Shown here: positions 12,174 through 32,130 of the stretch, one piece after another
How the letters are laid out: each line of letters starts with the position of its first letter
Position numbering within the stretch: the stretch's first letter is position 1
DNA from: Morella rubra
Lineage: Eukaryota; Streptophyta; Magnoliopsida; Fagales; Myricaceae
Length of the DNA: 64,000 nt
Reading direction: 5' to 3'
NCBI GenBank assembly: GCA_003952965.2
Contig: CM025850.1
Span: forward strand, 9,612,950-9,676,949
Notes under the pieces: model-generated
Database searches by the model: none
The model's input: only the letters and a program-made list of their open reading frames with translations
Told to the model about the DNA's origin: nothing
Translations under genes and position numbers: made by a program

Positions 12174-13143
12174 GGGAAATTTACAAATAACACACTAAGT
12201 TTTAACGCTTTTTTAAAAAATTCACTGAGTTTTAAAAAATTTTAAAACACTCACTAGGTTTTTCATTTTGATATCAAAACTCATTGGACCCAACGCCGTT
12301 AGACCTGTTTAACAGAAATCAATCTCGTCCAATTACAAGGTGACATGTGTCATTAAATAAATAAATAAATAATCGAAAATTAATAAAAAAAACATAATAA
12401 TAATAATAAGAATTATTTATTTATTTATTATTATTATTATTATTTTTATTATAGAAGGGAAAGGATTGGGGACCTTTCACAGTGGAGGGTATTCCCCCTG
12501 CACCTCTGGCCGCCGGGGGAGGAGGATCTCCCCCCTCCACCTCTAGCCGCCTAGAACTGGGCGGCTAGAAGGAGGGCTCCTCCACCCCCGGCGGTGGTCT
12601 GGGTGGGGGTTGGGGGAGGTCCCCCAACCCTCACCCATGGGTTGCGAGATGGGGGGAGGTCCCCCAACCCTCACCCAGACGCCAACGGGTGGAGGGGGTC
12701 CACCTATGGCCCCAGAATGGGTGGCCAGCGGAGGGAGGAGAAATCCCTCCTCCACCCCGGCTCTGGGGCTTGGGGGACCTCCCCCAGACCATTGTCCAGG
12801 GTGGATCCCCCCTCCCTCTGGGCGCCCAGAACTGGGTGCCCAAAGGTGGAGGGGGGAGTTCTCCTCCCCCGGCGGCCAGAGGTGGAGGGGAATCCTCGTT
12901 CCCAATCCTTTGTTTTTTAATTACGTTTTTTTATTAATTTTAGGTTTATTTATTTTTATTTAATAACACGTGTCACATTGTAATTGAATGAGATGGATTT
13001 TTCGTTAAATAAGTCTAACGTCGTTGGGTCCAGTGAGTTTTAATACAAAAATGACAAACTTAGTGAGTATATTTAAATTTTTTGAAATCTAGTAAGTTTT
13101 TTAGAAATGCGTTAAAAATTAGTGTGTTATTTGTAAATTTCTC
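12174..13143. mobile_element. Foldback Mutator-like element (long-TIR MITE), 970 bp, GC-rich core
   Basis: The left end GGGAAATTTACAAATAACAC matches the reversed right end GAGAAATTTACAAATAACAC, and the similarity continues inward for several hundred bases on each arm. The matched segments include the motifs CACTGGACCCAACG and AAAGGATTGGG and the GC-rich CACCTCTGGCCGCCGGGGGA. A perfect 9-bp target duplication TTAATATAA flanks it (12165..12173 and 13144..13152), placing it in the Mutator superfamily. There is no transposase. The core (about 12480..12900) is extremely C/G-rich with short hairpins such as CCGCCTAGAACTGGGCGG. The Pro/Gly-rich ORFs there come from composition and are not genes. Confidence 0.82.
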
Positions 13144-13152
13144 TTAATATAA

Positions 13153-14798
13153 CTATGATCATGAACTGATTATATCGTTTCTATTTATCATCTTAGATTA
13201 ATATATTTTAGTGTTGTTGCATTATCCACACGCTACCAAAGGGCACCCGTTTTCTTGCCTTCTTTGTTTTTTTATTTTATATGCTAAGTGCTTTTTTTTC
13301 TCGAAATTTTTATATGCCAAGTACAATTTGAGAAGAAAGTGGACTCGTGCTTTCACGAGTCTCGGGCAGATTCAATTCACGCAATATACGAAAGGCTCTG
13401 CATGAATTGTGAGTTTAGCAGGTCCCACGAGCACGTGGCAGTCCAAGATTTGTTTGAACCGAGCTGACAAAAATTCCAACCTGCAAATCATTGCTTGGTG
13501 AATCTTGTCGCAGAACAAGGCTACGTGCATCTGTCGAGGATGGAAGTTCACCAACGGAAAGTTCAAAAACAAACAGATCAAGCACAACCAAAAGAACTTC
13601 AGAATAAAAAAGAAGGAAAAACAGCATCGAACAGAAGAAACGTACATTTGAACAGTATGAATGGTGCACATTATGATGTCTAGATGCACTTGAGAAGGAA
13701 CCAAGAAGCATATGTAGAACAGATTCATTATCAGGAACAGCACTCGAAAGGGAGATGCATCGACCTTGGTGCATAATGGTGGAAGTGTCCACGCTGCCAA
13801 AAAAACAACAAATCAAACCTTTTTGGGGAAAGTACAGCGCAGCCGTGATACCCTGGCCAAGAAGAAGAAAACGACACATGCCAACAGTACTTATTTCGGC
13901 ATCCCCGTTATAAGACATACAACGTATGCAGATGCATGATCAACACATTCGAACCGAATTGTTCTGTTGAAATTAGAGTGTTTTAAGAACCATATTAGAG
14001 ACAGCTAATCTAATCTGGACCAGAAAAAGGGTTTCTTGTTGCTCAAGATTGTCATTTAAGAAATGTCAAATAAGGTGCTATCTTCTGAAATTGGAGGTTT
14101 CATTAATGGCCGACTCCAGGGAAACGGTAATGGCTGAGGAAGGTAGAGATACGCCAAGTAAACTAAGAGGGATTCCTTATTGGACTTTGCAACCCTTCAC
14201 GAAGCTCATATGATTTGTATTGCTCGTTACCATTCTAGCCATATCTTTTGCATCCTTAGGGTCATTGAAGTTTCGTAAATTGATTGGATATATTCGTGCC
14301 GAAGTCAAAGGACGCCAACCAAGTGGGACCGTCCTAAGAATTTGACCCCTCAACCCGATCCAAGGCAATCAAAATTGCTCAGTTTTGACTAGGCCACTAG
14401 CAATGTAGCAATTAGACCCCAAGAGAGTGTAGGGTTCAAAGTCAGCTGGTAAAATTTAAAGAAAGAGGAAAGAGAAGGAAGGGAGCATTGCAAAGGGATA
14501 AAGTCTAACAGAAAAAGGAACAGAGCAAAATATATATATATATATATATCAGTTAGTGGGGCAATCGGTGCAAACTGACACAGCCATCATAAATAGCAGT
14601 CAATGAGGGCAGCTCAGCGTAGCTTGTCACATTCATTTACTGCCATTTTCTGGAACAGGGGAGATGCAAAACCGTCCTTCTCCTCCTCCAGAAGCAAATA
14701 GCTACAAACATGAAGAAAAAAAAGGGTCTTCCAAAAAGGAGATAGACGTATCTACCCTTCCAGGGAAATATTCTGCAATCTGTCTCCGTATTCAGAAC
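13153..14798. other. Spacer upstream of the GH31 gene, no gene supported
   Basis: Holds a (TA)n microsatellite at about 14530..14550. Antisense ORFs at 13372..13918 overlap in two frames, look composition-driven and match no family I know. The last few hundred bases are presumably promoter of the GH31 gene. Confidence 0.4.
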
Positions 14799-14811
14799 CT
14801 ATAAATAATAT
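14799..14811 (+). promoter_or_regulatory. Putative TATA box of the GH31 gene
   Basis: cctataaataata lies about 40-50 bp before the ATG at 14851. If used, the 5' UTR would be only about 20 bp, so an upstream start is also possible. Confidence 0.3.
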
Positions 14812-14850
14812 AGCTTGGGCCATCTCTGTGTTTAATCGCGAGTTCACAAC

Positions 14851-17800
14851 ATGGCAACGCTCAAAATCACCAAAAAGCACCATAGACACCTTAATCACCC
14901 TTTTCCCGCCACCCCAACGTTCCTGCCTTTCATTCAAGGAACTCTGTTTTCCAATCCACAGAAAGTGCCTTCAAGCCAAATATTCTCGATAGGGAAGGAC
15001 TTCCAGCTTCTTTGGAGCTCCAAAAATGGTGGTTCTCTCTCAATTTCTCATCATTCACGTCCTTCTAGACCGATATGGTCTACCATCCCGGGCCAAGCCT
15101 TCGTGTCTGCAGCATTGACGGAAACAGAGGTGGAGGAGAGCAGGGGATCTTTTGTTATGAAAGATAGGGATGTTCATTTGGTTTGTAATCACCAAACCAT
15201 CGAGGAAATAAGAGAAATCAATCAGTTTGATCATTCCTTAGACGGAAACTGTCAAGATTCTCCATCTGGGTATTCGGGGTCTGAGCTGAAAAAAGTTCTA
15301 AATGGTACGCAACTCCCTAGCTTGCTCATAACTGGTTGGATTTTCAGCATGAAGAAAAAGAAAAAGCAGTCTCAAAAAGCCGAAACTTACGATGATATAC
15401 AATATGAAGCAACGGAACCTTCTACTTCTGCAAGGTACTGGGTTTTGTTCGATCAGAAAAACAGTAATCAGATTGGTTTCCAAGTGATGCTTGGGGAACC
15501 AAACTTCAAGCTACGCCGGAGACCCTCTTCACCGGCTTCAGGAAGATACCGGGGGTTTAGTTGGAGGCTGGGACTGATAAAGAGACGGAAACTTGGTTTG
15601 TTTTGGAATCTTGCGAGGCGGAGAGGTTATGCGAGTGCGACAGTTTCCTCAGCAGAGGAAATAGAAGAGATGAGAGTTACAGAATCCGTGCAACTCAACA
15701 GGGTCTGCTTGACCTATTCAAGTGAAGCAAATGAGAGATTCTATGGTTTTGGGGAGCAGTTCTCCCATGTAGATTTCAAAGGCAAAAGGGTACCTATTTT
15801 TGTTCAAGAACAAGGCATCGGAAGAGGTGATCAACCTGTCACTTTTGCAGCGAACTTGGTTAGCTATAGGTAGATGAATAAAAACAACTCCCACTACATT
15901 ATTCTTAGCAGTGGCTAGCGTCGTACACGTGAAAATTGAAACAGTTTTTCCTTGTTGCAGGGCTGGAGGTGATTGGAGTACGACCTATGCGCCTTCTCCA
16001 TTCTACATGACATCGAAGATGCGGGCTCTTTATCTTGAAGGATATGACTATTCGGTATTTGATCTAACGAGGCTTGATGGTGTTCAGATTCAGGTACACT
16101 TTAATAACTAAGGGATATTACTCTGTTGTGGAGTGAAAGCTTTTAGACATTTTAGCTTTCAATCGCAAGTGGAAATGGAACAGAAGAAAAACACATTATA
16201 ATATGCAAACTATTTTTGACACATACATGTTCAATAGCAAACCTCTGAGGAATTTTTAATGAATTTATATTGTTAAGTAACAAAACCATGTATAGAAAGT
16301 AAATTGGAAGAGTTGCAGAAGGGAAAAGCCACAGCTGTTTTTCCTATATACTTCAGAATCTTAAACCTGCAGTTTCACATTTTCTGTGTGCTGGAGCTTG
16401 CAGATACACGGGCCTTCGGTTAAAGGACGGATATTGCATGGAAACTCACCTTCAGAGCTCATTGAACACTTTACAGAAGCCATTGGGAGGCCTCCAGAGC
16501 TTCCCGAGTGGATAATATCTGGTGCTGTCGTTGGAATGCAAGGTGGCACAGAAACCGTACGCCGTATTTGGGATCAGCTGAGGACCTATAATGTTCCCAT
16601 TTCGTCATTCTGGTTGCAGGTAATGCACATCTCTTTATGAAATAGAAGTGGAAGAGAAACATACTTGAAGCACTCACAATTGCAGAAGTTTCTTTTGGTC
16701 CTTTGCTTAAGTTTAACAATTACTCAGAAAAGTAGCCCAAAGAAACAGACAATTACTTGGAAAAAATAAAGAAAACGGCTAGTTATGAACCATGTCAGAA
16801 CTTTTGAGACATCAAAATTGAGAAAATTTTCAGAATTCTAAAAACATTGTCAGTACACTATGTGGTTATACTTACATGCATCCACTTGCATTGATTTTTA
16901 CTGGGAAATGATCTGTTGCATAGGATTGGGTGGGGCAGAGGGAGACAATGATTGGATCACAACTGTGGTGGAATTGGGAAGTTGACACCAAAAGGTATTT
17001 GGGATGGAGACAACTAATTCAAGATCTCAATGCTCGGCATATCAAAGTGATGACGTACTGCAATCCTTGTCTAGCTCCAGTACGGCATTCTCCCTCGCTT
17101 ATAATAAAGTATATTGTAATTCCTGCACCCTATGGCAGTTGACTGCATAACTGTAAGAAGGGTAATGGCCATTAACATTAGGAAAAAGCCAAAGTTAATT
17201 TTTCTGATATCAGAAATCGCATTTTTCTCTTGGAAGTGCAATTAGGGGAGTATCCCTTTTACATGAAATCCTGTGCTACAATTAGTGATGAACTGGGAGT
17301 CTGTCACCTTATTTGTAGCTTTCACTTGCATTGACAGGCTCATGAGAAGCCAAACAGAAGGAGAGATCTATTTGAGGAGGCAAAAGGGTTGGACATCTTA
17401 GTCAAAGACAAGCTTGGACAACCCTATATGGTTCCAAATACAGCATTTGACGTTGGAATGCTGGATTTGACGCACCCAAAAACCGCTAGTTGGTTCAAAC
17501 AGATTTTACAAGAGATGGTGGAGGATGGAGTCAGAGGATGGATGGCTGATTTTGGTGAGGGCCTGCCACTGGATGCTATCCTCTATTCAGGTTCGATATC
17601 TTAACTTATATTTGAGAAACTCGACATAGGCGCTAGGTCAATGTAAACTTCTAAAACATGCGGGTCTCTTGTGATGGCAAGTGACATAACAAATGGATGA
17701 AGTACTCTTTGCCTGAACCTATACACTCGTTCTCACTTGAAGAAATCTGAAAGGACAATGCCAAGTAGCAGGAAGTTCCGATGTAGGATGGTCCTGTCCA

Positions 17801-19880
17801 AGCTTCTACTTACTAGCTCCTGCATTTAGCTACTTCTGGTATAGAATAATTCTATTCTTCATCCCAGCTATTCATAATGATTTTACCCTCTTATAAGCAT
17901 AGAAAATAAACATATCTGCCACTTTCATTGCCCCAAAGCTGAATCAGAACATAGTGAAACTTGGGTTGGACATTCTTCCCTTTCCGAACTCCAACAACCC
18001 CTCTTTTTCTCTCTTTCTTGGTGGGGAGGTGGTTTAGTCTTGCTTATGGGTTCCTTGATTGGGAACTCTGATAGTTCATTTCTGAATTGCCAGAATCCCA
18101 ACCCCAAATGAATGACCAATGGTAAGAAAAGATTGTGTCCCTAGACAAAGGGAACGAAGACATAGAAGTTAATTGGTCCACCACCTTTTAAGTGATAATG
18201 ACCAATGGTCTTGGCATTTTTCCTTAGCATGGTTATTCTTTATGAATTCAGATCTAGGCAGTAATTATCAAACTCATCATTTCAGGTGAAGATCCAATTT
18301 CTGCACATAATAGGTACCCTGAGCTATGGGCGCAAATAAACAGAGAGTTTGTGGAAGAATGGAAAAGTAACTGTGTGGGTAAGGTGAAAGAAGACCCACA
18401 AGAGGCCCTAGTTTTCTTCATGAGAGCTGGTTTCAGAAATAGTCCCAAATGGGGGATGCTATTTTGGGAAGGAGACCAAATGGTAAGTTGGCAAACAAAT
18501 GATGGGATAAAGAGTGCCGTTACTGGTCTACTGAGCAGTGGGCTCTCAGGATATGCTTTTAACCACAGTGATATTGGAGGCTACTGTGCAGTAAACTTCC
18601 CTTTTATCAAGTATAGAAGAAGTGAAGAGTTGCTTTTGCGTTGGATGGAGCTAAATGCTTTCACCACTGTCTTCCGGACCCATGAAGTAAGTTAAAAACC
18701 TGCCACATGAATGCGTAACAAGAATTTTTGTCTCTATCAAACTTGGTACATATTTAGGGGAAAAAAAAAACACAAGAAAGAAAGATAGCAATGAGATAGG
18801 TTGTGTTCAATGATGAAAATCTATAGCTCAGACCTAGGCATCCAAAAGAGTACATTCATTCAGCCACTAAATATGTTCTTTTTGTTTCTTCCTCCACTAT
18901 TTTTTTTTCAGAAAATTTTATGAAGCTATTAACATGGACATATGATATAGTGGCTCAAAAGAAGAAGAAGAAGATGGTACCCAGTTCAGTATACATTTTC
19001 AGTTAAAACTGCTTTGATAAAACTGTGAAACATGTCTGGTGTTTGTTGTGGCGTTAAGCCCTCCAATGCAACCAAGCTGAGTTAGGTCTTTCCGAGCTCA
19101 GTGCACAGGGAGTGCCAAACATTGTCCCTCGTTACCAAATAAAAAAATAAAAAAATTGAGAAACATGTGTTCTGTCTACCATACCAACCAATGAGTTGCG
19201 TGTCTCATTTGCATTACTGACGCAAATTTCAACTGGAAGGGAGAGCTACAGTACAAACCTATGCCTTTGATTCATTCATCCAACAACCCTAACCAGTATA
19301 ATCTAGCCACTAACTGATATGTGTCCATCTTTGCTGAGCAGGGGAACAAGCCATCCTGCAATAGCCAATTTTACTCAAACCACCAAACTTTATCACAATT
19401 TGCTCGCTTTGCTAAAGTGTACAAAGCATGGAAGTTTTACAGAATCCAACTTGTAAAGGTATTCCCAGAACTCCTTAGATACTAATTTGTTTTCGATAAC
19501 TGTCGAGTGAATTAAGCAAAGGCGGATATTTCTTTTGGAAACAGGACGCTTCTCAAAAAGGCCTGCCAGTTTGCCGCCACCTATTTCTCCACTACCCAGA
19601 TGATGAACGTGTTCATAGCTTGAGTTACCAACAGTTCTTGGTTGGTACTGAAATCCTAGTAGTACCTGTCCTAGACAAAGGCATGAAGAAGGTTAAGGCC
19701 TATTTTCCACTGGGAGAAGGCTGTGATTGGCAACATATCTGGACAGGAAAAGTATTTACAGAAAAAGGTACTGAAGCTTGGGTAGAAGCTCCAATTGGCT
19801 ATCCAGCCGTGTTTGTGAAGGCAGGCTCTATTGTTGGAGAAACCTTCGTAAAAAATCTGAGAGATTTTCACAGTCTTTAG
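14851..19880 (+). CDS. HGL1: Glycoside hydrolase family 31 alpha-glucosidase, HGL1/YihQ-like
   Basis: Eight exons join in frame to 876 residues: 14851..15869, 15961..16093, 16404..16619, 16924..17079, 17338..17590, 18286..18686, 19342..19458 and 19545..19880. The protein resembles Arabidopsis At3g23640 (heteroglycan glucosidase 1) and bacterial YihQ. The first 270 or so residues are plant-specific and poorly conserved. The GH31 part follows: RFYGFGEQFSHVD, then DWVGQR...QLWWNW (residues 457-474), the nucleophile in WMADFGE (Asp near 579), the acid/base in WEGDQ (Asp near 656), HSDIGGY and RTHEGNKP. It probably trims alpha-linked glucans. The YihQ arginine that holds the sulfonate of sulfoquinovose appears as Gln469, which argues against sulfoquinovosidase activity. 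No internal stops or frameshifts were seen. Confidence 0.9.
19036..19159 (+). mobile_element. SINE-like insertion, about 124 bp
   Basis: Flanked by the 9-bp direct repeat gaaacatgt (19027..19035 and 19160..19168) and ending in an A-rich tail (aaataaaaaaataaaaaa). It lies in intron 6 of the GH31 gene. The family was not identified and no clear pol III boxes were fixed. Confidence 0.4.
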
Positions 19881-21182
19881 CATAGCAGCTGGGGACAGAT
19901 AAATGATTTTCAATTTTTTCGTCACTGGCTGTTCTTCCAATTTCATTCATTCTCAGTTCCTAAGCAAACGAGCCATACTACGCATACCCTCTATGCGACT
20001 GACACTAATTTTGCTTTCTCCGCCTAATCTACCCTTTCCCCACATTTCTTTTCCTTTGAAGTTCGTTCAGGAAAAGGAGGCGTTGGAGCAAGTGCCTTTA
20101 ATCTATTGTCATTTTGCTCATAACCAACCCTAAGATGAACTAGCAAAGTCTCGGCTCTAGACCTCAATCATCAACATCAATCATCAGATTCTTCTTGTTG
20201 GATAGGACAGCCGAGAGAGGTAAAGACCTTGAGCCCGCAAACAGAGTAGTTTTCGCTTGAAACCATAACATCGTTCTCCAAACCTAAGTGGAAACCGCAC
20301 ATTGCACGAAGATCTTAAATTTCAAGTCATTGGTAGTAAAAGGATAAGGACACTAGGCATCTGTTTTAATCTAACCTAGCTCTTTGGCAGCACTTTCAAG
20401 CATTTTTTTTTTCCCTGACGCTAATTCCATAATCATCTCAATGGTTTCCTTTTTCAAAAGAAATAGGTGCTTCCAAGATTTTCTTTTCCATTGAATCCAA
20501 CAGATAATTAACTATCAAATTAAGCAATCTAGTGTACATCAAAGAGGACGGTCCACAAACCCAAATATCCAATACACCACTCCTTTTCTAGACGCTCTTC
20601 AGATAACACTCTGTGCATCAATAACTCAACTTCCGCTTGATCCATCTACATATTGCTAAGTGCTAAACAGTTAACGCACACGGTTCAGCCCTTGAAATAT
20701 AGCAAGAAACTGACATCAAAATTTAAAGGGTAAATTTCTCTACAATCTTCTACATGAGGGTGAACAGAAAGAACAATAAACTGAAGCACCATCAAACAAA
20801 ACAAGACAAACAACGTGATTCTGAATGCTGAGCATCCAAAACAGAGACTCGAGAGTTTTGCATATGTCAAAAGAAACGACGCAGTTAACAACTCAAAGCA
20901 GGAGACTTCAGAACTCATTGGAGTAAAAACAATCATATCAACAATAATATGAACTGGCAAAGCATTAAATCAATAAGCTTACATGAGCCGTGAGCGGCTT
21001 TTGTTCGCATATTGAAAAGAATGGGGTTCGCTTGGTGATCCTCCCGTAAAGAAGCTTTTGCTGAGAGGCCAGAAGGAAATCTGCATCTTTGGACACCACA
21101 GTATGATGGCATTCGTTTACTTATTGCGTGAAGAGGTTTCTGGAGTTCAGGATTCTTCCAAAACCACAAAAAAAAAAAAAAT

Positions 21183-21258
21183 ATACGTTACATCATTTGG
21201 TTATGGCCCGTAGGATGCTCATACGTTACATCATTTGGTTATGGGATGCTCCCACACT
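21183..21258. repeat. Two-copy 38-bp tandem repeat
   Basis: The motif atacgttacatcatttgg recurs at 21183 and 21221, followed in both copies by ttatgg and then atgctc. It is non-coding. Confidence 0.7.
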
Positions 21259-21564
21259 CTCTTCTGGCAGATTCGGATATTTTGTCGGGATATCCCAATT
21301 TTTCTTTTTTCTTTTTTCTAAATAAACGAGATTGCATTGACCCAGTCCTACCACACCCGGTTGGACTACAGTGTACCAGCAAACATGTGAGCCAAATTCT
21401 AACTCGCTATATAATATATTAAAATAGTTGTAAGATATCATTTTAGGCCCCTCTCAATTTTATTTGAGTAATGTTCTCAAATTTTAGTTCCATTTCTAAA
21501 GTTAAATACTTCATTTTATTCGGTATTTCAGTCAGTACTATTACTTTTCAATAAATTTAGAGTA

Positions 21565-21735
21565 AGAAAGAGAAACACATTTTATACCCTCCAATTATAA
21601 GAATCTTGACATTTTACACCTCAACCATAAATTGTCATAATTTCAGACCCTTTACGCACCCTCCAAAAAAATAATAATTGAGGGTGCACAATTTTGCCTT
21701 CTATAATTAAGTGCAAAATGTATTTATCAAAAAAT
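21565..21735. mobile_element. Short MITE related to the 11756 element
   Basis: The left end reads GAGAAACACATTTTATACCC and the reversed right end GATAAATACATTTTGCAC. The internal words ccctccaattataagaatc and cttgacattttacacc parallel the left arm of the 11756 element. No target duplication could be fixed, so the borders are approximate. Confidence 0.45.
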
Positions 21736-22198
21736 AAAAATAAAAGACTATTGTAGTTCCCTCTGTTTGATAAGAATATATTATATTATATGCTATTGAA
21801 ACCTACGTGAAACAGCCAAATACATACATCAATTTTGTTCTCTCTAGCTGACCAACAAAAAAATTTGGTAACATTGGAATCCCGTCAAAGAATCCTCCTT
21901 CAAAGAAAAACCAGTGTAAGAGTAATAATATTTGTACACTTGCTTAAAATCTCCACCTCCACCTACCTAAATTTTCCTCCCACACCCAAAAGAAGAGCTA
22001 TTCGGCATATTTTAGCCCAATAATAAGGAAAACTGGTTGACTTTGTAAAGGGTGGCGATCACAGTTCGTCCGGTGCACAGATGAGCAGCCCTTTGCGTTA
22101 CCAGAGTGTTCCGGTAAAGGTGTTTCCATTTTTCTCCTCATACTGTGGTCTACAGTATTAACCCTTGTACCCTGATGGAACCCACAGATATCCAAACC

Positions 22199-31027
<8,829 letters not shown>

Positions 31028-32130
31028 GAAACTATTCTTCTTGCTCTGTCTCTTTTTCACATCCCTCTTCTTCTGTCTCTCTTTCCTTTTTGTCCGAGTT
31101 GCAGAAATTACGAGGAGATGTAAGAGCACAGATCCAATCGCTTTTGGGCCTACTGGGCCCCATAAACCCTACTGCTCGTCCTGCTTTCAAAAACCCTCGC
31201 AAATCAAAAGGCTTGTTCACGTACGCATAACTACCTAATTTTAGGCCCAAATGTAGGCCCAGGAACGGATTGACTGGACAGGCCTAACAATTTGCTACTC
31301 TTTATCATTTCCGACCAGCATGTTTGATTTGGATCATATTGACGGATATAATCACCAAATTTTAGTTTAATAAGTTTTAATTAAAAAATAAAGTTCATTA
31401 TTACAAAAAAAAAAAAAAACAGGATAAATGTGCATAATCTTTCAAATTTTTGTCCTCATTTAATCAATTAGTTGTCCGTCGACTAAAAAACAATCGTTAA
31501 GGATGAAAATTGGATCAAGAAGTTGGAGGTAATTTGCAGAGTTACCTTCTCAATAAAATGTGTGTATTTATTGACTTTAAGTCGGTTAGGAAGTTTATTA
31601 AAGTTGCCAAGGTACAATTGTTATAGAAAACATCGAAGCCTAGTTGTTTTTCCCGACAGGAAATGCAGATATGCCTGCTCGAGGAAGACTGCGAACAGCC
31701 CTGCAGACACAATGCGGGAAAGTTTTGTTGGATTTATAACGGACAGTTCGTAGACAAGTTGTGGGTTCAACTTTTCTGAAACGGTATAGCCTCAAAACAG
31801 AACTGGTAAAGATTCCTAGAAGAAGAAAAATAAAAAAAAAAGAACTGGTAAAGATCTTATGCGGCACTTACCAAAACAACAACAAAAATTGCTTGTAGCT
31901 TCTTGAAGGAATTTCAAGGCACCGTTAACTTTGCTAGAATTCTTATAATAACATTAGTGGAACAAATATACAGGACAGGAGGAACTCCTGGATTCAGTTC
32001 TTTACAAATTGACTGCCTGGCTGAGACGGTGTAAATCGATGGAGAGGTGAAGGCTAAAAACCTACCACACAGAGCTCAGGAATTGAAAACATGCCTTGTT
32101 TGGTTCAATTATGTCACTCGATTCAGCTGC
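31028..32130. promoter_or_regulatory. Gyrase B upstream region and 3' flank of MAP70
   Basis: Gyrase B promoter and leader just above 31027, then AT-rich DNA. Small ORFs near 31523..31867 show no family features. No gene is supported. Confidence 0.35.

Larger units (their letters stand above)
19881..22198. other. Convergent 3' flanks of the GH31 and gyrase B genes
   Basis: Spacer between two genes pointing at each other. It should hold both 3' UTRs. It also contains a 38-bp tandem repeat and a MITE copy (listed separately). No gene is supported. Confidence 0.45.

Noticed and set aside
12543-12963. Overlapping Pro/Gly-rich ORFs of 70-120 codons on both strands
   Set aside because: They sit in the GC-rich core of the foldback MULE, overlap in nearly every frame and consist of biased codons; composition alone explains them.
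13372-13918. Antisense ORFs of 142 and 167 codons
   Set aside because: They overlap in two frames, show no family motif, no splice context and no codon pattern like the neighbouring genes.
31523-31867. Opposing 75-codon ORFs between gyrase B and MAP70
   Set aside because: Random-length ORFs with no motif; likely shadows of AT-rich DNA.
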